Assembly: GCF_040675465.1 (NCBI RefSeq)
Contig: NZ_JBFAPA010000001.1
Span: 1,178,001 to 1,242,000, forward strand
DNA from: Kibdelosporangium sp040675465
Lineage (GTDB): Bacteria; Actinomycetota; Actinomycetes; Mycobacteriales; Pseudonocardiaceae
Reading direction: 5' to 3'
DNA length: 64,000 nucleotides
The position numbers were made by a program, and so were the translations under genes. Under the pieces are notes generated by a model that saw only the letters and a list, made by a program, of their open reading frames with translations, was not told where the DNA came from and did no database searches. Shown here piece after piece: positions 34,371-43,129 of the stretch. Positions within the stretch are counted from its first letter, which is position 1. Each line of letters opens with the position of its first letter.

Positions 34371-35636
34371 ATGTCCACTGAGCCCCGCATCGGCGACTAC
34401 CGCTTCGATGGCTACTCGAACCAGGAACTCGCTCGCATGGTCGACCAGCTTCGGCAAGGGCCGGGTTCGGAGAGCATGAACCGGGCGGTGGATGCGCTCA
34501 AGAACATCGCGACCGCCCTCAAGCAGACTGATGACACCCTCCGCACCGAGCTGCAGAAGATCGGCGTGGAGTGGACCGGTGACTCCAGTGAGGATGCCGC
34601 GGTCGTCATGAGTGACTCCGCGCAGTACGGCGGGGAGGCGAACGGGACCATCAACGGGTCCGCGACTTCGGTCGGCAATCAGGGCAGTGACTTCTCGCGG
34701 ACGTGTCATTCCGTCCCGGAGTCGAGCAAGTTGCGCGGCGCCGACCAGTACAACGTGATGGACACCCTGCTCTGCCACACCACGGACCACTCCAAGGAGG
34801 TCCAGCAGACCCGCGCGGCGCGGCAGCAGGCGGTGGACTCGATGAACGGGTACGCCGACGCCAGCAAGTCCAACCTGTCCGGCTACCAGCAGCTGCCCGT
34901 CCCGCCCGCGTTGAACCTCAACCCGCAGCCGATCCAGCACAACCCGATCGGCACCAGCATCGCCGGGTTCGGCGGGACCGAAGGGCCTTCCATCCCAGGT
35001 ACTTCCGGTGGCGGCCCTGGGTTCTCGCAGGTCAACGTCCCTGGTGGTGGCGGCCCCGCGGTGCAGTTCGACCCGATCACCGGCCAGCCCATCACCGGGG
35101 GCCAGCCGATCACCGGCGGACAGCCTGGGTTGCCCGGTGGACCCACGACAGGTGGGCAGCCGGGGGTTCCTGGGGTGCCCGGGAAGGTGACGGGGATCGG
35201 GCCGATGCCCGCGCCGCCGCTCAGTGGCCCGGCGCCCATTCCCGCTCCGCCGCCGTTCCGGCCGTCGCTGGCCGGGCTCGACACGGCGATCGTCGGGATG
35301 GCTGGTGGGGCTGGGGGTGGCGCTGCGGTGGGGGCGACCGCGGAGAAGGACCGGATCGTGCGCGGCGGTGGGACCGGGCGGGTCAGCCCGCCCGCGGGGT
35401 CGCGGGGCGCGCAGGCCATCGGTGGGTCGCCCAGTGAGGAGGCCGCCGCGCGTGCGGCCGAACGGGTCGGCGCGAAGGGCAAGCCGGGGTCGTCGCTCAT
35501 GCAGCCCGCCGCGGGCACCGCGCAGGGCGAAGAGGACGATGAGCACGTGCGCAAGTACGGGATCGCGGCCGAGGATGTGTTCGCCGACGACCGGATGGTC
35601 ATCCCGTCCGTCCTGGGCGAAGACGACGACGAGTGA
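34371..35636 (+). CDS. PPE/WXG-like secreted protein with Pro-Gly-rich linker
   Basis: 421 residues. N-terminal helical domain (1-170) carries a WxG turn, VEWTGDSSE (WTG at about 68-70), between two long helices, as in WXG100/PPE proteins. The middle (about 180-305) is Pro/Gly-rich with repeats of GQPITG and GGQPG. The acidic C-terminus ends VRKYGIAAEDVFADDRMVIPSVLGED, a conserved-looking tail. It is probably the main substrate of a type VII system, paired with the upstream PE-like protein. It overlaps the EspG start by 4 bp (GTGA). Confidence 0.82.
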   Translation: MSTEPRIGDYRFDGYSNQELARMVDQLRQGPGSESMNRAVDALKNIATALKQTDDTLRTELQKIGVEWTGDSSEDAAVVMSDSAQYGGEANGTINGSATSVGNQGSDFSRTCHSVPESSKLRGADQYNVMDTLLCHTTDHSKEVQQTRAARQQAVDSMNGYADASKSNLSGYQQLPVPPALNLNPQPIQHNPIGTSIAGFGGTEGPSIPGTSGGGPGFSQVNVPGGGGPAVQFDPITGQPITGGQPITGGQPGLPGGPTTGGQPGVPGVPGKVTGIGPMPAPPLSGPAPIPAPPPFRPSLAGLDTAIVGMAGGAGGGAAVGATAEKDRIVRGGGTGRVSPPAGSRGAQAIGGSPSEEAAARAAERVGAKGKPGSSLMQPAAGTAQGEEDDEHVRKYGIAAEDVFADDRMVIPSVLGEDDDE

Positions 35637-36394
35637 GCAGCGTCGTCCTCTCCGCGCTGGAGTTCGACGTCATCTGGGAAAGTGAGCGGCTGCCCCAGCG
35701 GCACGTGGCTTTGGACGTGCCCAGCCCCGGCAAGACGCACACCGAACGGGCCGCGCTCGTCCGGCAGACGTGGGCGGAGCTGGAGGCCCGCGGTCTGGCG
35801 AACGGCGGCCGGGTGCTCGGCGAACTCGCCGACCGGCTCCAGGTGCTGGCGCACCCGGATGTCAGCGTCGATGGGTGGGTGTGGGCCGGGCGCGAGGTGA
35901 AGGTGTTCGCCGCGCGGACCGGGCGGATGGCGCAGCTCGCCGTGATCGACGAAGGGAAAGTGTGGCTGATCCCGTCGCGGGACACCGCGCTCGCCGAATC
36001 GGCGGTCTCGGTGGCCGGGGAAATGGGGCCCGGACCTGGCCGGTCGGTGAGCCTGCCGAATGACCTGGTCGCCGCGGCGGACGACCGGTCGAAAGGCGAT
36101 ACCCGCGCTTTCATCACCACTCTGCAGGACAAAGGCGTGGCGTTGAAAGACGCCCAGTCGATGACCGCGATGCTGGCCGGGATCACCACCCGCGGCCAGT
36201 TCGGCGCCGAACGCAGGCACCGTGACCAGCGGATTGTCCGTGCTGACCGGGTTGTCGCGTTTCACGACACCGAGCAGGGCCGTTACCTGGATCTGGTCCG
36301 GCCGAGCACCGACGGCCGTTTGTGGTGCACCGTCACCCCGGCCGACAACCACCGCATTGCCTCTTGCGTGTGGGAATTGCTCGAAGAGATCTAG
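35633..36394 (+). CDS. espG: ESX secretion-associated protein EspG
   Basis: 253 residues of the EspG family: SALEFDVIWESERLPQRHVALDVPSPGKT at the start, a central VDGWVWAGREVKVFAARTG, and a C-terminal LVRPSTDGRLWCTVTPADN. EspG proteins are cytosolic chaperones that bind the tip of PE-PPE heterodimers and hold them soluble before export. Its translational coupling to the PPE-like gene fits this job. Confidence 0.88.
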   Translation: MSSVVLSALEFDVIWESERLPQRHVALDVPSPGKTHTERAALVRQTWAELEARGLANGGRVLGELADRLQVLAHPDVSVDGWVWAGREVKVFAARTGRMAQLAVIDEGKVWLIPSRDTALAESAVSVAGEMGPGPGRSVSLPNDLVAAADDRSKGDTRAFITTLQDKGVALKDAQSMTAMLAGITTRGQFGAERRHRDQRIVRADRVVAFHDTEQGRYLDLVRPSTDGRLWCTVTPADNHRIASCVWELLEEI

Positions 36395-36473
36395 TGACCG
36401 CGCGAACCGTTCTAGAGTGACGGGGAACCGCGGCGGCCTTCGAGCCGTCAGATCGGTGCCGAAGGGTGGGGAC

Positions 36474-36770
36474 GTGGCCGACTACAACATTGACGCGATC
36501 AACAACTGCATGACGACCGTGCAGAACTTCAAGCCGAAGTTCGGCGAGATCGCGGACTCGTTCCACAACGTGCACGGCGACGCGTCCGCCTACGGCACAC
36601 TGCCCAGCTCCACGGCCGTTTCCAGTGCCGTCGACGAGCTGAACACGCTGATGTCCGGCCAGTTCGACAAAGCCGAGCAGCTCCTCGACGGGATCGCGCG
36701 GGCGCTGGACGCGGTGGTGCAGAGCGTGTCGCACAACGAGACGAACATCGCCAAGTCCATGGCGGTCTAG
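36474..36770 (+). CDS. EspC/WXG-like helical protein of the type VII cluster
   Basis: 98 residues, two long helices around a short turn (GDASAYGTLPSS), no Trp in the turn and no signal peptide. The length and the pattern (helix, TAVSSAVDELNTLM, helix ending NIAKSMAV) match the type VII secretion target/EspC-like group. The GTG start has AAGGGTGGGGAC upstream. It lies 21 bp before the WXG-transglycosylase gene, a likely co-secreted partner. Confidence 0.78.
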   Translation: MADYNIDAINNCMTTVQNFKPKFGEIADSFHNVHGDASAYGTLPSSTAVSSAVDELNTLMSGQFDKAEQLLDGIARALDAVVQSVSHNETNIAKSMAV

Positions 36771-36791
36771 ACAGAACTGGGGAGACGAGAA

Positions 36792-37940
36792 GTGGGCAGC
36801 GCTGCGGAGACGGTGGCCGGCTACCCCGGGGGCGACGCGGTGCTCGCCGCGGCAAACAAGGTCGAGCACGCCAACTCCGGCGCCATCAAGGAGGCCGCCG
36901 ACCGGCTGACCAAGGCCGGCACCGGGATGGGCACCAACGGCAAGGGCGTGGCCGACGCGGTCAAGACCCTGGACGACGCCTGGCAGGGCGCCTCCGCTGA
37001 CCAGTTCGTGTCCTACATGTCCCGGTTCGCCAACGCGGGCACGGCGACCGCCGAGTCAATGACCAAGGCGGGCGGCGCGCTGGGCAAGGTCGCCACCGCC
37101 ATCGACGAGGCCAAGTCGTTCGTTTCCACCCGCTGCGAGGGCGTGATCGGCGAGGTCAACCGGTTCCGCCAGCAGAACCCGGACGCCACCCCCGAGCAGT
37201 TCGACGCGGCGGTCCGGCCGATCTGCCAGGCCGCGGCCACCGACATCGAGAACAAGCTCAAGGAGACCGAGAGCGTCCTGAGCGGCGCCGCGAGCGAGAT
37301 CAAGGCCGCCGCCAACCTCAGCACCCGTTTCACCGACATCCCCGACCCCGGCACGCAGCCCTACGTCCCGCAGCACGGCAACGTCGCGGGCTGGGACCGC
37401 ACACCGTTGCAGCAACAGGACTCCACCACGAACACCGCGGCCGCGACCCCGGCGGCGAACCATGCCGCCGCCGGTTCAGGGAGTGGTGGTGGCGGTGGCG
37501 GGCACACGAGCAGCGGCGGCGGCAGCGGCAGTTTCCACGGCAGCCTCGGCTCCAGCGGCGGCCCGCCCGCCGGCCCGGTGCCCGGCAACGTGCAGGACTG
37601 GATCAAGCAGGCGCTGGAGATCCTGCGCGCCAACGGCATCAACGTCAGCGAAGCGGACGTGCCGAAGATCTGGGCGATCATCCAGCACGAGTCCGGCGGA
37701 AACCCGCACGCCATCAACAACTGGGACTCCAACGCCGCGAAGGGAACACCGTCGAAGGGGTTGATGCAGTGTATCGACCCGACGTTCAACAGTTACAAGA
37801 TCGCTGGGCACAACGACATCTGGAACCCGGTCGACAACATCTGCGCGGGTGTCAACTACGCGATCTCGCGGTACGGGAGCCTGGACAACGTGCCGGGGAT
37901 CAAGGCGATGGCGGGCGGAGGCGCGTACCGCGGCTACTAA
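36792..37940 (+). CDS. WXG100-type domain fused to a lytic transglycosylase-like domain
   Basis: 382 residues. Residues 1-180 form a helical WXG100 module with WQG at 64-66 (DDAWQGASA). A Gly/Ser/His-rich linker (about 225-265) joins an SLT-type domain (about 275-382): IWAIIQHESGGNPHAIN with the catalytic Glu, GLMQCIDPTF and NICAGVNYAISRYG. SLT enzymes cut peptidoglycan glycan strands. The fusion suggests a wall hydrolase exported by type VII secretion without a Sec signal. The GTG start follows GGGGAGACGAGAA. Confidence 0.88.
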   Translation: MGSAAETVAGYPGGDAVLAAANKVEHANSGAIKEAADRLTKAGTGMGTNGKGVADAVKTLDDAWQGASADQFVSYMSRFANAGTATAESMTKAGGALGKVATAIDEAKSFVSTRCEGVIGEVNRFRQQNPDATPEQFDAAVRPICQAAATDIENKLKETESVLSGAASEIKAAANLSTRFTDIPDPGTQPYVPQHGNVAGWDRTPLQQQDSTTNTAAATPAANHAAAGSGSGGGGGGHTSSGGGSGSFHGSLGSSGGPPAGPVPGNVQDWIKQALEILRANGINVSEADVPKIWAIIQHESGGNPHAINNWDSNAAKGTPSKGLMQCIDPTFNSYKIAGHNDIWNPVDNICAGVNYAISRYGSLDNVPGIKAMAGGGAYRGY

Positions 37941-37953
37941 CTAGTGTGGCCGC

Positions 37954-39111
37954 ATGGATCCTTTGACTGTTGCCGCGCGGGCCGCGGTGCCGCCGTTCTA
38001 TGTGATGGACGTTCTCGAGGCGGCCAACGCCCGGCAGCGCGCCCGCGGCGACGTCATCTCGCTGGCAGCAGGCCAACCGTCCGCGTCGGCGGCCGCGCCG
38101 GTGCTGGAAGCCGCGCAAAAAGCCTTGCACGGCAACAAACTGGGCTACACCGAACAGCTGGGCATCCCGGAGCTGCGGGAAGCCATCGCGGGTCACTACG
38201 AGCGGATGTACTCGCTCGAGGTCGCACCGCAGGATGTCGTGGTGACAACGGGATCCTCCGGAGGTTTCCTGCTGTCATTCCTGGCGGCGTTCGATGCGGG
38301 TGACCGCGTCGCGCTCGCTCGTCCCGGTTACCCCGCCTACCGCAACATTCTCGCGGCGCTGGGCTGTGAGATCGTCGAACTTCCTTGTGACGCAACAACA
38401 AGGTTCCAGCCGACGGTGGAAATGCTGGAAGCCGCAGGGCCTTTGAAGGGTGTTGTGGTCGCGAGTCCCGCCAACCCAACGGGAACGGTGCTCGCCGCGC
38501 CGGAACTCGCCGCGATCTCCGGGTGGTGCGTGGAGAACGGCGTGCAGCTCATCAGCGACGAGATCTACCACGGCATCGACTACAGCGGCCAAACCGCGTG
38601 CTCGTGGCAGTTCGGCCGGGAATCCGTTGTGGTGAACTCGTTCTCGAAGTACTTCGCCATGACCGGCTGGCGGCTGGGCTGGCTGCTGGTGCCGCAACGC
38701 CTGCACCGGGCGGTGGAGTGCCTGATCGGCAACTTCAACATCTGCGCCCCCGCGATCGCCCAGCACGCCGCCGTCGCGAACTTCACCGAAGAGGCCTACA
38801 AGGAGCTGGACCAGCACGTCGACAGCTACCGCACCAACCGCGACCTGCTGCTCACCGGCCTGCCCGAGCTGGGCATCACCGAACTGGCCCCCGCCGACGG
38901 CGCCTTCTACATCTACGCCGACGTCCGGCACCTCACGCACGACACCATGAGCTGGTGCCAGCGGCTGCTCGCCGAGACCGGTCTGGCCCTGGTGCCCGGC
39001 ATCGACTTCGACCCGGTGGACGGCCGCAAGTTCATCCGGCTGTCGTTCGCCGGATCCCGCGCCGAGATCGAGGAGGGCCTGCACCGGCTCGGCGGCTGGC
39101 TCCCGGCGTGA
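37954..39111 (+). CDS. PLP-dependent aminotransferase, class I/II
   Basis: 385 residues. Fold-type I aminotransferase: VISLAAGQPSASAAAPV, TTGSSGGFLLSFLAAFD, ASPANPTGTVL, ISDEIYHGIDY and the PLP lysine in VNSFSKYFAMTGWRLGW (Lys232). It probably acts on aspartate, aromatic or branched amino acids; the exact donor is unclear. The ATG is 13 bp after the transglycosylase stop, but the function looks unrelated to secretion. A large hairpin follows. Confidence 0.93.
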   Translation: MDPLTVAARAAVPPFYVMDVLEAANARQRARGDVISLAAGQPSASAAAPVLEAAQKALHGNKLGYTEQLGIPELREAIAGHYERMYSLEVAPQDVVVTTGSSGGFLLSFLAAFDAGDRVALARPGYPAYRNILAALGCEIVELPCDATTRFQPTVEMLEAAGPLKGVVVASPANPTGTVLAAPELAAISGWCVENGVQLISDEIYHGIDYSGQTACSWQFGRESVVVNSFSKYFAMTGWRLGWLLVPQRLHRAVECLIGNFNICAPAIAQHAAVANFTEEAYKELDQHVDSYRTNRDLLLTGLPELGITELAPADGAFYIYADVRHLTHDTMSWCQRLLAETGLALVPGIDFDPVDGRKFIRLSFAGSRAEIEEGLHRLGGWLPA

Positions 39112-39187
39112 TCCCGGGGCCGTGACCTGGGCGACACCGCCCCGGCCGACCCTGAGCCGCAATATCCGGGGGTTTCCCGATAGTCGG

Positions 39188-39237
39188 GCGCACCCACCGC
39201 TGGTTCACTTGGTGGTGTGGGAACCGGCGGTGGGCGC
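39188..39237. terminator. large imperfect hairpin after the aminotransferase gene
   Basis: Arms GCGCACCCACCGCTGGTTC and GAACCGGCGGTGGGCGC pair over about 17 bp with one bulge and one G-T, around a 14-nt loop. A smaller hairpin (CCCGA, TAG, TCGGG) overlaps its left edge. It may be a terminator or a structured leader for the small membrane protein 46 bp downstream. Confidence 0.5.
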
Positions 39238-39283
39238 GGATCGTTCACCTCTTGAGAGTTCCGCAGGGACCGGGAGGCTCTAG

Positions 39284-39445
39284 ATGTTGGTGCGGATCAT
39301 CGGCGCGATCGTCGTGATGTGGCTCGCGTTCATGCTGATCGGCTGGATTTTCGCGGCCTTCAAGTGGTTGCTGATCATCGCCGCCGTCGGCACTGTTGGC
39401 GCCATCGCCTATGGGGCGATCAAGCGGCGCCAGATCAACTCATAA
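39284..39445 (+). CDS. 53-residue membrane protein
   Basis: ATG with a strong ribosome binding site (CGGGAGGCTCTAG). The product has two hydrophobic stretches: MLVRIIGAIVVMWLAFMLIG and, after AAFKW, LLIIAAVGTVGAIAYG, then a basic tail KRRQINS. So it is a two-helix hairpin membrane protein. The last 6 bp overlap the convergent HAD gene. No family is recognised, but the start context and composition make it convincing. Confidence 0.75.
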   Translation: MLVRIIGAIVVMWLAFMLIGWIFAAFKWLLIIAAVGTVGAIAYGAIKRRQINS

Positions 39446-40024
39446 CACCCCGATCTCGGTCAGGTACCGGCGCGCGTCGGCGGCCGAGGTCCACAGATGC
39501 GCTTTCAAACCGAACAATGTGGCACCGTCGATGTTCTCCTGACGGTCGTCGAGGAACACACAGTCGCCCACGGACGCTCCCAGGCGCGCGACCAAGGCCT
39601 CCCAGATCTCCGTGTCCGGCTTGACCACACCGAGATCCCCTGAGAACAACAGCTGCGAGAACTGCCGGGTCCATGGCTGGCCCTCTGCGGCGCGCCCGAA
39701 CGATGACGGCGCGTTGGACAGCAGGGCCAGCCGGGCGCCCGCCGCGACGATCTCGCCCAGCAGCTCCACAGTGGACGGGTCCACCTCCAGCCAGCCGCTG
39801 ACATCGGTCTTGGTCAGCTGGCCGGCCAGGGTCTCGTCCACATCCAGACCCGCCACCAGGCGCCAGTAGTCCAGATCGGGCAGGCCGGCGTCGTAGTCCC
39901 GCCGGTGCCGCCAGTACGCGTCCGTGAAAGCGCCCAGGTCCGCCCCGGCCAGGGCGGCGAGGTCCGGCAGCGCGCGGGTGCGCCTGCTGATCACCTCGCC
40001 GTAGTCGAACACGATCCAGCGCAT
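39440..40024 (-). CDS. HAD-superfamily hydrolase
   Basis: 194 residues. HAD motifs: FDYGEV near the N-terminus (the second nucleophile-loop Asp is Glu here, DYGEV instead of DxDGT), LLSNAPSSFG (motif II), KPDTEIWEAL (motif III) and VFLDDRQENIDGA (motif IV). Typical phosphatase or epoxide-hydrolase-type HAD of unknown substrate. It starts 1 bp after the threonine aldolase stop, so the two are translationally coupled. Confidence 0.88.
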   Translation of the reverse strand: MRWIVFDYGEVISRRTRALPDLAALAGADLGAFTDAYWRHRRDYDAGLPDLDYWRLVAGLDVDETLAGQLTKTDVSGWLEVDPSTVELLGEIVAAGARLALLSNAPSSFGRAAEGQPWTRQFSQLLFSGDLGVVKPDTEIWEALVARLGASVGDCVFLDDRQENIDGATLFGLKAHLWTSAADARRYLTEIGVL

Positions 40025-40025
40025 G

Positions 40026-41039
40026 TCACTCCTTTGCCAGTCGTCGCAACGTTTCCGCGATGTCGTCAGCGCTGACGTCCCGGTGGGTGACGAACCGGAT
40101 CCGGCCGGACATCGGCACGGCCAGGATCCCGATCCGCTGCAACTGCGCGAGGGCGTGCTCGACGTCCGGCACGGCCGCGATCACGATGTTGGTCTGCGGC
40201 GGCGTGACCTCCCAGCCCAGCTCGACGAGCCCGTTGGCCAGCGTGCGAGCGTTCTCGTGGTCGGCGGCGAGCTCGGGAAGGCGTTCCAGGGCGACCAGAC
40301 CGGCGGCGGCGAGAATCCCGCCCTGCCGCACCCCGCCGCCGAGCATCTTGCGCACCCGCCGGGCCTCCTCGACGAACGACGCCGTGCCGGCCACGACCGA
40401 GCCCACCGGCGCCCCGAGCCCCTTGCTCAGACACACCTGCACGGAGTCGGCGCCCACAGTCAGCGCAGCGGGTGGCAACTCCAGCGCGACGGACGCGTTC
40501 CACAACCGGGCCCCGTCGAGGTGCACGGCCAGCCCCGCCTCGCGAGCAGTGGCGACGAGCTGGGCATGCCGGTCCGGCGGCGTCACCGTCCCGCCCGACG
40601 CGTTGTGCGTGTTCTCCAGGCACAACAGCGTCGTCCGCAGCCCGTGGTAGGGCACCGCGCCGCCGATCGAGGCCCGCAGCGCCTCCACGGAGAACTGACC
40701 GGGGGAAAGGTCCCAGGCGAGCGGCTCCGGCATGCCGCCGGCCAGCCACGCCGCCGAGCCCAGCTCGTTCACGATCACGTGCGCGCCCACCGCGGCCAGG
40801 AACCGGTCACCGCGGCGCAGGTGCAGCATCAGCGCGATCTGGTTGCCCATCGTCCCGCTCGGCACCCACAACGCGGCCTCGACGCCCAGCAGTTCGGCCA
40901 CCTGCTCCTCGAGTCTGAGCATCGTGGGGTCGTGGTCCAGCACGTCGTCGCCGACCACGGCCGTGGCCATGGCCGTCCGCATACGCTGGTCGGGAGTGGT
41001 GACGGTGTCCGAGCGCAGGTCGATGATCGGCGAGGTCAC
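40026..41039 (-). CDS. ltaE: low-specificity L-threonine aldolase
   Basis: About 337 residues of the fold-type I PLP family: IDLRSDTVTTP at the N-terminus, MGNQIALMLHL, LENTHNASGGTV, HLDGARLWNA and the PLP lysine region VCLSKGLGAPVGS. It cleaves threonine or allo-threonine to glycine and acetaldehyde. GTG 41039 gives the usual family N-terminus; ATG 41057 adds six residues. A much longer upstream frame is antisense to the sigma gene and not coding. Coupled to the HAD gene. Confidence 0.9.
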   Translation of the reverse strand: MTSPIIDLRSDTVTTPDQRMRTAMATAVVGDDVLDHDPTMLRLEEQVAELLGVEAALWVPSGTMGNQIALMLHLRRGDRFLAAVGAHVIVNELGSAAWLAGGMPEPLAWDLSPGQFSVEALRASIGGAVPYHGLRTTLLCLENTHNASGGTVTPPDRHAQLVATAREAGLAVHLDGARLWNASVALELPPAALTVGADSVQVCLSKGLGAPVGSVVAGTASFVEEARRVRKMLGGGVRQGGILAAAGLVALERLPELAADHENARTLANGLVELGWEVTPPQTNIVIAAVPDVEHALAQLQRIGILAVPMSGRIRFVTHRDVSADDIAETLRRLAKE

Positions 41040-41177
41040 GACCCGATCACACCACATGAGGCCGCCCCGGGGCCAAGGCGGAGCGGAGTGTGGCGTAGAA
41101 CTCAACGCGACATCATGCAACCGTGTCGGTGACGGGGTCCGTCCCTTATCCGAAGACGACGAGCGGAGAGAGTCCGC

Positions 41178-41696
41178 GTGGACCAACGCGACGAGCAGGA
41201 GTTCGCGGAGTACTTCGAGGCCCGGCTGGATGCCGTGCGCCGGACCGCGTTCCTGTTGTGTGGCGACTGGCACCGCGCGGACGACCTGGCCCAGACCGCG
41301 TTCGTCGCGTTGCACCGGCGGTGGCGCAAGGTGCGGGACCGCGGGGCGTTGGACGCCTACGTCCGCCGGACGGTGGTGCGCGCGATGATCGACGAGTCGC
41401 GCCGGCCGTGGCGGCGGGAACGGTACGTCGAGGAGATGCCCGAGCCGCCGCAGTCCGGCGCGGAGGTCGGCGACACGGTCGCGACCAGGACGGCTCTGGT
41501 CGACGGCCTGAAACGGGTGCCGCCGCGGCAACGGGCGGTGCTCGTGCTGAGGTTCCTGGAGGGCCTGGACGTCTCGGCCACCGCCGAGGCGCTCAAGTGC
41601 TCCGAGGGGACGGTGAAGAGCCAGACCGCGCGCGGCCTGGCGGCCCTGCGCGAGGCGCTGGGCGACACGTTGGACGATCTGCGGCCGGCGTCGTGA
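41178..41696 (+). CDS. SigE-family RNA polymerase sigma factor
   Basis: 172 residues. Region 2: VRRTAFLLCGDWHRADDLAQTAFVALHRRW; region 4: RVPPRQRAVLVLRFLEGLD, then the HTH CSEGTVKSQTARGLAAL. The same layout as the sigma gene at 43130, about 2 kb away. GTG start with GCGGAGAGAG upstream. The stop is overlapped by the ribosome binding site of the membrane partner gene, indicating coupled expression. Confidence 0.92.
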   Translation: MDQRDEQEFAEYFEARLDAVRRTAFLLCGDWHRADDLAQTAFVALHRRWRKVRDRGALDAYVRRTVVRAMIDESRRPWRRERYVEEMPEPPQSGAEVGDTVATRTALVDGLKRVPPRQRAVLVLRFLEGLDVSATAEALKCSEGTVKSQTARGLAALREALGDTLDDLRPAS

Positions 41697-41710
41697 GGAG
41701 GTGGACACAG

Positions 41711-42478
41711 GTGGACGAGAAGAAGCTGGGTGAGCTGTTCAAGGACGCGGTGCGGGACACGCCACCGGCCACCTTCGGCACGGGCGAGGTACGCAGGGCG
41801 TCGGAACGCGCGTCCGCGCGTCACCGGCAGAACGTTGTTGTCGGTTCTGTGCTCGCGGTGGTCCTCCTGGGTGGTGGCGGGATCACCGCTGTCGCCCTAA
41901 CGGGTGGAACTTCTAACTCGAACGCGGCTGTGAGCGCCTCCAGCGGCAGCGCGGATACCGCCAACAGTGGCACTATGAAAGGCGAAGCCGGAGCGGCGGC
42001 TCCCCGGGTGGAGACCCCGTCGCTGGCGGCCCCGTACGACCAGCCGGTGCCCTCTAAGCAGGGAGATGGCCCGGCTGGAGGTGCTGGTTCGCCCAGCACC
42101 CGCACCCCTAGTGGTGGGTGCGAAACGGCGGACCGGGAGCTCGCTGCTGCCCTCGCGAGCGAGCTCCCGGCCGCCCCCAACGCCAAGGACGCGGTGAAGG
42201 TGCCGTTCGGCTGCCCGCCGCGCAGCCGCGGCGCGGCGTTCAAGGTCACCGATGGCGCCCGGTCGGGCACGGTCTCGCTGGTCGTCATCCCGCCGGGGGT
42301 GTCGGCCGGGTTCGCCCCGCTCGGTATCGAGGTCCCTGGCACGCAGGACTTCTCCTCGACCGGCGCCACCAGCGGCGCGACCGTGTACCTGGTCAGCCAG
42401 CCGACGCCGGAGCTGGCCGAGGCGCCGTTCCTCGAGTCCGGCAGCCAGATGGTGGCGAGATTGGCCCAGAAGTTCTGA
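41711..42478 (+). CDS. single-pass membrane protein, probable anti-sigma partner
   Basis: 255 residues. A short cytosolic part (DEKKLGELFKDAVRDTPPATF, about 1-45) contacts the inside, then one membrane helix (about 46-66), then a long Ser/Gly/Pro-rich spacer and an outer domain with two Cys (GGCETAD and FGCPPR). It is downstream of a sigma gene and resembles the partner at 43666 in layout but not in outer sequence. The start GTG follows GAGGAGGTG; GTG 41693 is an alternative. No ZAS zinc motif is present. Confidence 0.72.
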   Translation: MDEKKLGELFKDAVRDTPPATFGTGEVRRASERASARHRQNVVVGSVLAVVLLGGGGITAVALTGGTSNSNAAVSASSGSADTANSGTMKGEAGAAAPRVETPSLAAPYDQPVPSKQGDGPAGGAGSPSTRTPSGGCETADRELAAALASELPAAPNAKDAVKVPFGCPPRSRGAAFKVTDGARSGTVSLVVIPPGVSAGFAPLGIEVPGTQDFSSTGATSGATVYLVSQPTPELAEAPFLESGSQMVARLAQKF

Positions 42479-42495
42479 CCTACGCTGGTCACACC

Positions 42496-43068
42496 ATGAC
42501 CACAGCGAGTACACCCAAGGGTGAGCGCCGCCGCCAGGCCCTGATCGAGGCGGGTGCGCAGCTGCTGGCCGAGGGCGGGTTCGACGCGATCCGGCACCGG
42601 GCGGTGGCCGAGCGCGCCGGCCTGCCGCTGGCCTCCACCACGTATTACTTCGACTCGCTGGACGAGCTGATCACCGCGTCGGTCGAGCACCACGCCCGGA
42701 TCGAGCTGGCCCGCGGCTGGGCGCAGCTGCGGGCGATGACCGACCCGGGTCCGCAGACCCTGATCGAGATGGTGCTGGACCAGCTGCTCGGCGACGAACC
42801 GGAGTCCGAGGCGGTGCTGCTGCGCTACGAGCGGCTGGTCGCCACCGGGCGCCGGCCCTACCTGCGGCCGCTGATGCAGATCCTCTCCGGCGAGATGTAC
42901 GACCTGCTCGCCGAGATGTTCGCCAAGGGCGGCCTGCCGGTGGACCGCGAGCGCCTGGAGCAGATCGTGCACCTGGTCGACGGGGCCGTGCTGAACGCGA
43001 TCATCGAGATCCACTCGGATCCCCGCGCGACCGCCCGCCGGATGCTCAAGGCCACTCTCCAGCTTTAG
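42496..43068 (+). CDS. TetR-family transcriptional regulator
   Basis: 190 residues. HTH region: GERRRQALIEAGAQLLAEGG, AIRHRAVAERAGLPLASTTYYF. The C-terminal domain is typical of the family. TACGCT lies 9 nt before the ATG with no ribosome binding site, so the mRNA is probably leaderless. It sits between two sigma/membrane-partner modules. Targets are unknown. Confidence 0.9.
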   Translation: MTTASTPKGERRRQALIEAGAQLLAEGGFDAIRHRAVAERAGLPLASTTYYFDSLDELITASVEHHARIELARGWAQLRAMTDPGPQTLIEMVLDQLLGDEPESEAVLLRYERLVATGRRPYLRPLMQILSGEMYDLLAEMFAKGGLPVDRERLEQIVHLVDGAVLNAIIEIHSDPRATARRMLKATLQL

Positions 43069-43129
43069 CTTGTCAACCTTTGCGTGGCCCCAACCGTGAG
43101 GAAGTAAGGGAGACGCGAAGGGAGCGGGA

